Of a stretch of 26,493 bases of DNA, positions 20,311-26,493 are shown piece by piece (position 1 is the stretch's first letter; each line of letters begins with the position of its first letter). This DNA comes from DATKKG01 sp964475215 (GTDB taxonomy: Archaea; Thermoproteota; Nitrososphaeria; Conexivisphaerales; DTJL01), in assembly GCA_964475215.1 (NCBI GenBank), contig CAYYVT010000151.1, positions 1 through 26,493 of the forward strand. The letters are read 5' to 3'. The translations under genes were made by a program, and so were the position numbers. Under the pieces are notes generated by a model that had not been told where the DNA came from, searched no databases, and saw nothing but the letters and a program-made list of their open reading frames with translations.

Positions 20311-21585
20311 ATGGTTCCAACAATCGTCCCGCTCTGGATCAGCGAACTCCTCCTAGCTGTATCGATCCCCCCGCTGCTCGTCTACGCCGTGAGGCTGTAC
20401 CTCTTCTCGGCGCTCTCCCTCCGTCACGGGAAACCCGCACCTTCGATTCATCGGGATGATAGCCGCCATATGGTTTCGGTCATCATCCCCCTGTTCAACA
20501 AGGCCGTATTCGTGGACCGCCTGATGTCCAAGGTGACCTCCTTTTATGGCCCCGACTTCGAGGTGATAGTCGCCGATGACTCTCACGACTCCTCCCCGGA
20601 GAAGCTGGAGAAGTGGAGAGAGGACCCAAGGGTGACCGCGGTGTACCGGCCCACCAGGCGGGGTTGGAAGGCGGGAGCGCTGAACGAAGCGATCAAGGCC
20701 GTGAGCCTGCATTCCGAATACTGCCTCTTCCTCGACGCCGATTCGGTGCCGGAGGCCGACCTCCTGCAGCGGATGGTCGTCCGGATGGAGGAGACAGGGG
20801 CCGACGTCGTCCAGGGCGCCCAACAGCCTGATGCCAACGACCCTCAGAACTGGGTCTCTCGGGGTCTGGCACTTGTGCTCAACGGGTTCAACTTCGTCGA
20901 CCTCCAGGCGAGGAAGGAGCTGGGCCTCCTCATCCCGGTGACAGGCAGCAACTTCCTCATCAGGACCGAGCTGATCAAGGCCAATCCCTTCCACGAAAAC
21001 GCCTCGGAGGACTGGGAGCTCACGGCAGAGCTCTGGTCCAGGGGTTGGAAGGTGGTCTACGCCCCAGACATCATCGTCAGGGGGGAGGCCCCTGACAGGG
21101 TTCGAGGGATGCTCAAGAGGTACGCCCTTTGGTCAGGATCGACCACGGCTGACACCGTCAACCTTGCCGGCGAAATCGCCAGGAGCCGGAACCTGAAGAG
21201 GAGGGTGAAGCTGGACTTCTTCCTCTCCGGCCTCTCCTACCTGATGTCCATCTTCGTGATCCTCGCCGTCGTCGGCGCTCTGCTGATCCCGGTCCCCATC
21301 TTCGGAAGAGGATCCACGCCCATAATCGCTGGGAGCGCGATTCTTGCGGCCTTCATAATCCCAGCCGCCCCCATCTCGCTGCTGGTCGCCGCCCATGTGT
21401 CGAACACAAAGAGGAGGCTATCTTCGGTGTTGCTTGCGATCCTTGGCTCCCTCTTGGTCCTTCCCGTAGTCGCCTACTCCTCCCTCAAGGGGCTGGTCAG
21501 GCATGGCAGGCCGCTCAACGTAAAGACTGACGCTGGCTTCGTTGACGTGAACGAAATCGAGGCCGAAAGCCAGGACCAGGCATGA
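20311..21585 (+). CDS. Membrane GT2 glycosyltransferase (cellulose/hyaluronan synthase-like)
   Basis: This 424-residue integral membrane glycosyltransferase has one N-terminal TM helix (8-34), a GT-A domain (about 54-260) and three or four C-terminal helices (305-392). The catalytic set is intact: VADDS at 87-91, LDADS at 141-145, TGSNFLIR at 211-218, and the general-base SEDWELT at 232-238. KRYALWSG at 269-276 occupies the position of the processive enzymes' Q-x-x-R-W but reads R-x-x-x-W. It probably transfers sugar from a nucleotide donor to a growing surface polysaccharide or lipid carrier at the membrane. It is likely co-transcribed with the preceding GT2. Processivity cannot be judged from the sequence alone. 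Confidence 0.9.
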   Translation: MVPTIVPLWISELLLAVSIPPLLVYAVRLYLFSALSLRHGKPAPSIHRDDSRHMVSVIIPLFNKAVFVDRLMSKVTSFYGPDFEVIVADDSHDSSPEKLEKWREDPRVTAVYRPTRRGWKAGALNEAIKAVSLHSEYCLFLDADSVPEADLLQRMVVRMEETGADVVQGAQQPDANDPQNWVSRGLALVLNGFNFVDLQARKELGLLIPVTGSNFLIRTELIKANPFHENASEDWELTAELWSRGWKVVYAPDIIVRGEAPDRVRGMLKRYALWSGSTTADTVNLAGEIARSRNLKRRVKLDFFLSGLSYLMSIFVILAVVGALLIPVPIFGRGSTPIIAGSAILAAFIIPAAPISLLVAAHVSNTKRRLSSVLLAILGSLLVLPVVAYSSLKGLVRHGRPLNVKTDAGFVDVNEIEAESQDQA

Positions 21586-21601
21586 CTCAGGGGCGTCGCC
21601 A

Positions 21602-21610
21602 GATTTATTA
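21602..21610 (+). promoter_or_regulatory. TATA box for the first zinc-ribbon gene (leaderless GTG)
   Basis: GATTTATTA lies about 28 bases before GTG21635, predicting transcription at or very near that codon. The longer frame from GTG21617 would begin before the transcript and is therefore not favoured. Confidence 0.5.
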
Positions 21611-21634
21611 TGGCGAGTGGCCGCTGCATCTCCC

Positions 21635-22090
21635 GTGTCTCAGACCGAGACCGTTGCACGCGGCCCGGTGCGATGTCCCAGATGCGGATTCATGAACGGC
21701 CAGGGCATCAAGTTCTGCGGGAACTGCGGCGCTGAAATCCTGCCCAAGCCTCGGGGCAAGTACGCGGAGGCCCTCGCCGTCTTGCTCGTCACCTCGTCGC
21801 TCTACATGCTCTTGACCCTCGTGTTCAATTACTGGGTGCACGGGCTCATCCCCCTCCTAGCGCTTTATTCCGTTTCAGGCATCGCGGGGCTATACGTTGG
21901 CTATGCCTTACATAGGGGGGAAGGCGGAAGATGGCTGAAGTTCGCCACGGCCTTAACCATCGGGCTGGGGCTCGCCGGGACCTTGGTCCTCTTCCTCCTA
22001 GGGCTCGGAGTCGACATACCTATCGACGCAGGGTGGGTTCTCTACGTGGTTTCCGCCGTCCTGTTGTGGACTAGCCGCAAGAGCCTTTGA
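21635..22090 (+). CDS. Zinc-ribbon membrane protein
   Basis: This 151-residue protein (from GTG21635, MSQTETV) has an N-terminal zinc ribbon, C-P-R-C at 14-17 and C-G-N-C at 28-31, followed by four hydrophobic helices. The ribbon would sit on the cytoplasmic side and the helices anchor it. Proteins of this build are common in archaea and mostly uncharacterised; no enzymatic motif is visible. Leaderless transcription from the TATA at 21602 favours this start; GTG21617 would add six residues. It converges on a second zinc-ribbon membrane protein whose stop codon is one base away, which suggests the two derive from a related design or a duplication. Confidence 0.78.
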   Translation: MSQTETVARGPVRCPRCGFMNGQGIKFCGNCGAEILPKPRGKYAEALAVLLVTSSLYMLLTLVFNYWVHGLIPLLALYSVSGIAGLYVGYALHRGEGGRWLKFATALTIGLGLAGTLVLFLLGLGVDIPIDAGWVLYVVSAVLLWTSRKSL

Positions 22091-22091
22091 A

Positions 22092-22757
22092 TCAGGCGGC
22101 GGGCGTGCGGGGCCATGGCATAGCGGCGGCGACAAGCCCCTCCCCTATCACGAGCAGCCCCAGGCCCACTACGGCGAAGGCCAGGAACCCCAGCGTTCCC
22201 ACGCGCAGTCCCGCGTAGGCATAGAGAAGGTAGGCAAGGTATAGGCAGTAAAGCGCGCCCAAGACGCTGTCAAGGGCCTTTCTGGCGCTGCGCTGAACTA
22301 GGATTCGAAGTACCGCAAGGATGAATGACCAGACGCCCACCGCAACGAAGAAGAAGGCCCCGACATCGACTATCTCCGCCGGAGGCCTCACGAAGGCGTT
22401 AAGAGTGCCCATGAGACGGAAGTAATCGCCCAAGAGCCGCAGGCTGTCCGGATAGCTCAGGATCGAGACGGCGATTATCACCAGGATCGCCCCCGCCGAG
22501 ATCGAGCCCAGGACGGCGTCGGTCCTGGCCACCTCCGGTGGCTCCCTGCCGAATCTCCAAGCGGTTTCATCCCTAACCCTTCCGGAGAACCGCTCCGCTT
22601 CCTGCTTCATCCTGTCGGCGAAATCCTCGGCGCCGGCCGGGGCTCCCTGGCCACTTGCTCCGGCTGGAGTAGCCGCCGGAGAGACCGGGGTCCCACACTT
22701 GGCGCAGAAGGCGGCGTCTTCGCCATTCAATGCCCCGCACTTGCTGCAATATGGCAA
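22092..22757 (-). CDS. Zinc-ribbon membrane protein (second, convergent)
   Basis: This 221-residue protein starts with a zinc ribbon, C-S-K-C at 4-7 and C-A-K-C at 18-21. An Ala/Gly/Pro-rich linker and a charged helical segment (about 43-80) follow, then four or five TM helices from residue 81 to near the C-terminus. It shares the ribbon-plus-membrane layout of the neighbouring gene but has a longer linker and different helices. The start is TTG22757, preceded on the minus strand by GGTGAGG (a good archaeal ribosome binding site) and a TATA-like CTTTATCAC near 22791-22799. Function unknown; zinc-ribbon membrane proteins may assist in membrane protein assembly or signalling, but nothing here shows which. 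Confidence 0.78.
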   Translation of the reverse strand: MPYCSKCGALNGEDAAFCAKCGTPVSPAATPAGASGQGAPAGAEDFADRMKQEAERFSGRVRDETAWRFGREPPEVARTDAVLGSISAGAILVIIAVSILSYPDSLRLLGDYFRLMGTLNAFVRPPAEIVDVGAFFFVAVGVWSFILAVLRILVQRSARKALDSVLGALYCLYLAYLLYAYAGLRVGTLGFLAFAVVGLGLLVIGEGLVAAAMPWPRTPAA

Positions 22758-22902
22758 GGATCCTCACCCTCACTCCGGCTTGCATCTTCGAGTGATAAAG
22801 GCGTTTTGGGAGGAGGAGTCGATGTCTCCGCTCTCACCCAAAGGGACAAGGCAACACTAATAACTCTCCTTCATTCGCAAAGTGGTTGCCGGGTACGCTG
22901 CA

Positions 22903-23781
22903 ATGCCGAAGCCAAAGGGCAAGAAGAAGGGGAAGAAGAGGCACACTCTGACGATCACCGTGCTGGTGGTCGCGGCGGTGGCCATCGTAGTCGGAGCCTA
23001 CCTCTTTACCTTGGGAGGTGGCGGATCGCCTGGCGGGACGACCAGAGTCCCCTCAAGCGTCCTGAGCCAGCTTGGCCAGTTCGCCAATTCGACCTACGGC
23101 ACCCCGTCGACTTCGGACATCCGCCCCTACAGCGGTACTCCGCTCATGGACGGCGACAAGGTGGTGGTCCTGTTCATCAGCGGCGATTACTGTCCCTACT
23201 GCGCCGCCGAAAGATGGCCTCTCGTGTTGGCCCTGATGAGGTTCGGGACGTTCAATTCGTTGTCCTACACCTACTCTAACTCCTACATCGAGTTCCCCAA
23301 CACCCCTTCTTTCTCCTTCGACAACTACTCCTACTCGAGCCCCTACATCTCGCTCCAGGCGTACGAATTTGAAGACAGGAACGGCAACGTCCTGGACACC
23401 GTGCCCGACAACTATTCTGTCCTGTGGAAGGGGATTCCATCCAACGGGACAGTTCCCTTCCTCGACATAGGGAACCGCTACGTCGTGGCGGGGGCCCAGT
23501 ACGAGCCTTCCGCCCTGGCGGGTATGACCCAGGCGCAGGTGGTCAAGGCGATCGTCAGCGGAGAAAGCCAGGGAAAGACCATCATGGCGGCGGCCGACGG
23601 AATAACAGAAGCGTTGTGCAATGTGACGGGCCAAGAGCCTGCGTCCGTCTGCGCCCAGATTCACACTTCGTCTTCGGGCAATTTCAGGACGGGTATCCCG
23701 AGCAGCACGGCCGACGCGTGGGCCACGGTGCAGTACGCGCAGATGGAATGGATGAGGAAGATCTCGGTTCCTACAAGGTAG
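22903..23781 (+). CDS. DUF929-family thioredoxin-like protein with CPYC motif
   Basis: This 292-residue protein (from ATG22903) has a strongly basic N-terminus (KPKGKKKGKKRH), one TM helix (15-38), a Gly/Ser linker and a large extracytoplasmic domain. VVLFISGDYCPYCAAERWPL at 88-107 contains the redox CPYC (97-100) followed by the family's A-x-x-RWP. TVPFLDIGNRYV at 183-194 supplies the cis-proline of a thioredoxin-like fold. Two more cysteines (C239, C250) could form a second disulfide. This is the DUF929 family of archaeal membrane-tethered thioredoxin-like proteins, likely a DsbA-like oxidase or isomerase outside the membrane. Its 3' end overlaps the VKOR gene on the other strand by 121 bases, a strong hint of partnership. 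GTG22882 is a less likely start. Confidence 0.85.
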   Translation: MPKPKGKKKGKKRHTLTITVLVVAAVAIVVGAYLFTLGGGGSPGGTTRVPSSVLSQLGQFANSTYGTPSTSDIRPYSGTPLMDGDKVVVLFISGDYCPYCAAERWPLVLALMRFGTFNSLSYTYSNSYIEFPNTPSFSFDNYSYSSPYISLQAYEFEDRNGNVLDTVPDNYSVLWKGIPSNGTVPFLDIGNRYVVAGAQYEPSALAGMTQAQVVKAIVSGESQGKTIMAAADGITEALCNVTGQEPASVCAQIHTSSSGNFRTGIPSSTADAWATVQYAQMEWMRKISVPTR

Positions 23782-24107
23782 GCCACGAAGACCACGCCAA
23801 CGGCCCAAATCGGAAGCAGCACATCCCTCCTTTCAAGCGCGAAGAGGGCTATCACTACTAGGAACCAGGCCAACCCTAGGTAGGCCACGTTCACGCCGAA
23901 CAGAGAAGAGTAGGGGCTGGAAGTCACGACGTTACAATCGAAGCTTCCTGTGGCCGGGCAGTAAAGGGAGGTCCCTCGGAAGAGAGCGTGGTACGCCAGG
24001 TAGAGCGAAGACAGCAGGCCAGGGACCGAAATGGCGAAGGCCACGTCCCTCCAACCTTCCCGACGCATCTTCTTTCCCGACTTAAGGTAGCCCCAAGGCT
24101 CATTCAT
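23661..24107 (-). CDS. VKOR-family disulfide-generating membrane protein
   Basis: This 148-residue protein has four TM helices (about 22-43, 73-91, 97-116, 125-141). The vitamin K epoxide reductase pattern is complete: C50 and C58 form the loop pair (SLYC...FDCNVVTSSPYS), with FGVNVAYLG following. The active-site CAYC (C123/C126) lies at the end of the last helix pair. VKOR homologues pass electrons from a DsbA-like thiol oxidase to quinone, taking the place of DsbB. The natural partner is the CPYC protein encoded antisense with an overlapping 3' end. The start is ATG24107 (MNEPWGYLKS); the TTG one codon earlier is in frame but less likely. Confidence 0.92.
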   Translation of the reverse strand: MNEPWGYLKSGKKMRREGWRDVAFAISVPGLLSSLYLAYHALFRGTSLYCPATGSFDCNVVTSSPYSSLFGVNVAYLGLAWFLVVIALFALERRDVLLPIWAVGVVFVAYLVGTEIFLIHSICAYCTVAHASAVLLGIPVLKLPEDEV

Positions 24108-24194
24108 CAACTTAGCCCCTTTACTCGGACATCGCCCCGAGGACGTTCGACCTCAGCCTTCCCCGTTTCCCGGAGCCATTCCCCATCGCAGACA

Positions 24195-24204
24195 AGGATA
24201 AACC
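24195..24204 (+). promoter_or_regulatory. TATA-like element for the nucleotidyltransferase gene
   Basis: AGGATAAACC would place the transcript start near 24225, about 10 bases before GTG24236. It is weaker than the other TATA boxes in the window. A minus-strand promoter for VKOR should lie in the same 24108-24235 gap but I see no convincing one. Confidence 0.4.
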
Positions 24205-24235
24205 CCCCTTCTGCCGTACCATTAGGGCTAGGCCC

Positions 24236-25498
24236 GTGCCAGTGAAACCTTCCGACCTCAGAGCCGTAATCCCCGTGGGCGGTGAGGCGAAGCGACTGAA
24301 GCCCCTCACGGCCGAAGTGTCGAAGGCGGTGGTCCGGATATTCTGCAAGCCCATGGTCGAGTTCGCGGTGGCCGAGCTGGCCCAGCAGGGAGTGAAGAAC
24401 TTCGTGATGGGGGTGAAGGGATACGTCAACTACGTCTCCCTGATGGATTACTTCAAGGATGGCCTGGGCTTTTCAGCCGACTACGGAATCTCACCGAGGA
24501 TACACGTCAAGTATCAGCCCAACGTCGACGACGTCGGGAGCGCCGACTCGGTCCGAATCAACATGGAGTACTTCGACATAGACGGGCCCGTCATAGTGGT
24601 CCAAGGGGACAACCTCTTCGACTTGGACCTCCCAGATCTGCTCTCCTTCCATGAGAGCAAGGCCGCGGGGATGACGGTGGTGCTCACTCCCGTCAGCGAC
24701 GTGGAGGGCTACGGAGTCGCCGACGTCTCCCCTGATGGGCGAATCCGGAGGTTCGTCGAGAAGCCGAAGAAGGAGGAGGCGCCCACCAACCTTGCCAACA
24801 CGGGCATCTACCTCCTGTCTCCCGAGGTGAGGAAGGTCTTCGAAGACCCCAGGGTGGTCCGGATGATAAGGGACAAGAAACGCCTCGACTTCGGCCTGGA
24901 CTTCATACCTTATCTCATCGACAGCGGTTTCCCGGTTTACGGCAAGACGCTGAAGGGCGAGTGGTTCGATGTCGGGACCCCCGCAGGGTACCTCCATACC
25001 ATGGCGGAGGTCCTCGGAGGCGGACGAACCTCCTTCTACCTAGGGGAGCCCGTCAACGGCCTCAGCCGGGTCTGGATCAAGGGGAACTCCCCCGAGTCCG
25101 AGAAGAGGAGGGGGGTCATAGTCGACAAGGTCAGGGGCGGGAAGATCACTCTCGATGGATCGGTGCTCATAGGACGCCACTGTCAGATAGGCGACGGGAC
25201 GGTCATCCGGGATTCCTGCATCGACAACTTCTGCGTCATAGGCGATGGGGTCACCATCGAGAACTCTTCGCTCATGGACAGGGTCGTGGTGGGCGACGGA
25301 GCCGAGGTTCGCGAAAGCATCATCGGCAGGCACACACGGATAGAGTCCACCCGGGCGAAATCTACCTGGGTGGTGGGACTGTCCGTGATAGGGGACGACG
25401 TCACCGTAGGCGAAGGATCGATCTTCAACGGAAACAAGGTCTACCCTCACAAGGTCCTAAGGGACTGGTCGGGCCGCGCTAACGAGATTGTAACCTGA
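24236..25498 (+). CDS. Sugar-phosphate nucleotidyltransferase with left-handed beta-helix domain
   Basis: This 420-residue protein has an N-terminal nucleotidyltransferase domain (about 8-255) and a C-terminal hexapeptide left-handed beta-helix (about 303-400; IGRHCQIGDGTVI, IGDGVTI, VGDGAEV, IGDDVTV). Features present are VIPVGGEAKRLKPLT at 11-25, QGDNLFDLDL at 123-132 with the metal-binding Asp125, EKP at 175-177, NTGIYLL at 188-194, and WFDVGTP at 243-249. The usual GG-x-GTR-L...PKP signature is changed to GGEAKRL...SKAVVRIFCKP, so the G-T pair and a Pro are replaced. The architecture matches archaeal glucose-1-phosphate thymidylyl/uridylyl- or mannose-1-phosphate guanylyltransferases and GlmU-like enzymes; donor nucleotide and sugar cannot be told. 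Start is GTG24236 or GTG24242. It would supply NDP-sugars to the epimerase and transferases upstream. Confidence 0.85.
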   Translation: MPVKPSDLRAVIPVGGEAKRLKPLTAEVSKAVVRIFCKPMVEFAVAELAQQGVKNFVMGVKGYVNYVSLMDYFKDGLGFSADYGISPRIHVKYQPNVDDVGSADSVRINMEYFDIDGPVIVVQGDNLFDLDLPDLLSFHESKAAGMTVVLTPVSDVEGYGVADVSPDGRIRRFVEKPKKEEAPTNLANTGIYLLSPEVRKVFEDPRVVRMIRDKKRLDFGLDFIPYLIDSGFPVYGKTLKGEWFDVGTPAGYLHTMAEVLGGGRTSFYLGEPVNGLSRVWIKGNSPESEKRRGVIVDKVRGGKITLDGSVLIGRHCQIGDGTVIRDSCIDNFCVIGDGVTIENSSLMDRVVVGDGAEVRESIIGRHTRIESTRAKSTWVVGLSVIGDDVTVGEGSIFNGNKVYPHKVLRDWSGRANEIVT

Positions 25499-25519
25499 TT
25501 CCCGGCCTGCACTGCGGGA

Positions 25520-26089
25520 TCACCGCCCGCCGGGCCCCGTCAACTCCTTGGCGATCTCCCCGCCTGTCTTCTCGAAGAGCTCCTCCATCTTCTCCCCAAG
25601 CCTGACATGGCTACGCTTCAGCTCCTCGAAGTCCTCCTTGCTCAGGGAGCCCGGCTCATCGGCAACAAATTCAGGGATGAATACCCACGCTGAGAGGGAG
25701 GGCCAGACCATCCTCACCCCCTTCGAACGCAGGCTCCTCTCGATGTACTTGGCCGCGCTGCCCGCCCAAAACGACTCCTTCCTGGTGTCAAATGCGAAGC
25801 CCAGCTTCCCCGAGAGGTCGACGGAGGCGAGGGAAGCGAGAAATGCCTGCATCGGCTGGGACGCGGTCCTGTAGTGGGTGGGCCCTCCAACGGCTACAAA
25901 ATCGAAGCCGGCAAGCGAATGCGGGTCCAGCTCGGCTATATTGCTGCATTTGGCCTCGACCCCTGCCGCCCCCATGCCCTTGGCCAACGCACGAGCCACC
26001 TTTTCCGTGTTGCCGTACCTCGTATCGTAGGCGACGATGGCACGGACAATCGTTTCGGGTCCGGAATCGTGGGGTCCGGGGCCGGTCAT
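25520..26089 (-). CDS. Flavodoxin-like FMN-binding protein
   Basis: This 189-residue protein (from ATG26089) has the FMN-phosphate loop YDTRYGNTEKVARALAKG at 21-38, the flavodoxin T-x-x-x-x-N-T pattern. VAVGGPTHY near 65-73 follows, then KLGFAFDTR before the second flavin loop. Residues 140-185 add a helical, charged C-terminus. It would carry electrons or act as a quinone/flavin reductase in the cytoplasm; partners are not visible. The frame extends to 26443, but the added 118 residues are low-complexity, lie beyond the promoter and cover another gene's promoter. ATG26089 is 4 bases from the transcript start predicted by the minus-strand TATA at 26114-26124. Its stop is 21 bases from that of the nucleotidyltransferase. 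Confidence 0.85.
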   Translation of the reverse strand: MTGPGPHDSGPETIVRAIVAYDTRYGNTEKVARALAKGMGAAGVEAKCSNIAELDPHSLAGFDFVAVGGPTHYRTASQPMQAFLASLASVDLSGKLGFAFDTRKESFWAGSAAKYIERSLRSKGVRMVWPSLSAWVFIPEFVADEPGSLSKEDFEELKRSHVRLGEKMEELFEKTGGEIAKELTGPGGR

Positions 26090-26113
26090 TCGAGCTACTG
26101 GAGCTCTTCGGTT

Positions 26114-26124
26114 GGCTTTTAACC
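26114..26124 (-). promoter_or_regulatory. TATA box for the flavodoxin gene
   Basis: Minus-strand GGTTAAAAGCC is centred about 30 bases before ATG26089 and gives an almost leaderless transcript, which fixes the start. Confidence 0.55.
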
Positions 26125-26347
26125 TGTCTGGCCCATGGCCGCGGCCAGCAGGCTCCAATGGGAGCGCGTCAGGTTGACCCGCGGGCGTGCCGCCTTCCAT
26201 CAGAGTTTCCCAAGGACTCCAGGCCGACCTCGCTCGTTGCTCCCTCTCTAATTCCGCCACGGCGCCCGACAGGCGTAATGAAAGGGCGATGCATGTCTTG
26301 GGCAGGCGACTAGCGTACCTTGGTCCTTCATGCAAGGATGCGTGAAC
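26125..26347. other. Intergenic region with inverted repeats upstream of the PAAR gene
   Basis: The 298 bases between the flavodoxin and PAAR starts (26090-26387) contain no gene that I can support. A perfect 10-base palindrome GGCCGCGGCC lies near 26137-26146. A CCTTG...CAAGG inverted repeat with a 10-base loop lies near 26318-26337, about 10 bases upstream of the PAAR TATA box, and could be an operator. Both could be chance in GC-rich DNA. Confidence 0.3.
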
Positions 26348-26356
26348 GCTTAATAC
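26348..26356 (+). promoter_or_regulatory. TATA box for the PAAR gene
   Basis: GCTTAATAC predicts transcription from about 26378, leaving a 10-base leader before ATG26388. The gene therefore starts its own transcript at the edge of the window. Confidence 0.5.
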
Positions 26357-26387
26357 GAAGGAGTAGCTCGAAGGGACAGGATAGTAG

Positions 26388-26493
26388 ATGGGCCAGCCGG
26401 CGGCTAAGTTGGGCGATAAGGTCGTGGGGGTGGACGTCCACATCGTTGTCCTTCCCCCGCCCGCAGCGCCTGCCCCTCTCCCTCATCCCTTCA
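26388..26493 (+). CDS. PAAR-domain spike-tip protein (5' end only)
   Basis: The first 35 codons are visible and the gene runs off the window. MGQPAAKLGDKVVGVD at 1-16 is the PAAR signature (P-A-A-x-x-G-D). It is followed by a hydrophobic strand (HIVVLPP) and a Pro-rich segment ending PLPHPF, which is the usual start of stand-alone PAAR proteins. PAAR proteins cap the spike of contractile injection systems (T6SS, extracellular contractile systems, some tailed phages) and sharpen the tip. An upstream TATA box at 26348 and a short leader support the start. Further injection-system genes would be expected beyond 26493, but none can be seen. An isolated PAAR gene is the alternative. Confidence 0.7.
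   Translation, partial: MGQPAAKLGDKVVGVDVHIVVLPPPAAPAPLPHPF

Noticed and set aside
23053..23808. 251-residue ORF on the minus strand
   Set aside because: Arg/Gly/Val-rich shadow of the DUF929 gene; it also overlaps VKOR in another frame.
26090..26443. 118-residue extension of the flavodoxin
   Set aside because: It lies upstream of the predicted transcript start, has no domain, and runs across the PAAR promoter.
1..26493. tRNA, rRNA, CRISPR array, insertion sequence or integrase
   Set aside because: I looked in all intergenic regions and saw no cloverleaf, repeat-spacer pattern or transposase; absence by eye is not proof.

Overview
The window looks archaeal. Nearly every gene is preceded by a TATA-like box roughly 25-30 bases before the inferred transcript start. 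Leaders are very short or absent, GTG and TTG starts are common, and the gene families (a membrane-anchored peptide-binding protein, DUF929, VKOR, MEDS, multi-PAS histidine kinase, zinc-ribbon membrane proteins) are typical of archaea. Base composition is GC-rich. The binding protein's 'AYAQ' signal-peptide end, the MEDS gene and DUF929 suggest a TACK-type organism (Nitrososphaeria/Thaumarchaeota-related or Bathyarchaeia-like), heterotrophic on peptides. This placement is an inference and nothing here fixes the lineage.

Layout. Bases 1 to about 210 look bacterial: a ClpX-like C-terminus followed by the start of a Lon protease. They run in frame into an archaeo-eukaryotic primase (AEP) domain (to 919), which I read as a chimeric join at the contig edge. 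Bases 993-4900 hold a four-gene dipeptide/oligopeptide ABC transporter operon (two permeases, two ATPases). A small winged-helix-like gene (4925-5272, minus) and a PD-(D/E)xK nuclease (5461-6162) follow. Next is the probable peptide-binding protein (6340-9000), whose two lobes appear circularly permuted and which carries an Ig-like domain and a C-terminal membrane anchor. Bases 9049-11050 encode three unrecognised membrane or surface proteins. Bases 11058-12721 (minus) encode a membrane-anchored CAP/SCP-like protein and an ECF-type S component.

Bases 12842-16513 encode a 1223-residue sensor histidine kinase (2 TM, 4 PAS, 2 GAF, HisKA, HATPase) with no response regulator nearby. It is followed by an NDP-sugar epimerase-like enzyme (16703-17638), a MEDS-domain protein (17798-18730), a small membrane protein (18829-19122), and two GT2 glycosyltransferases (19339-21585), the first lacking the usual DxD motif. 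Two zinc-ribbon membrane proteins converge at 22090/22092. A DUF929 thioredoxin-like protein and a VKOR homologue (22903-24107) overlap tail to tail and probably form an extracytoplasmic disulfide-forming pair. A nucleotidyltransferase with a left-handed beta-helix tail (24236-25498) and a flavodoxin (25520-26089, minus) follow. The window ends inside a PAAR spike-tip gene (26388 onward).

How they fit together: the transporter and binding protein import peptides. The epimerase, the two GT2 enzymes and the nucleotidyltransferase could contribute to surface glycosylation, consistent with the many N-glycosylation sequons in the secreted proteins. DUF929 and VKOR would supply disulfides outside the membrane. 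The PAAR gene hints at a contractile injection or tail-spike locus just beyond the right edge. I saw no tRNA, rRNA, CRISPR array or insertion sequence.
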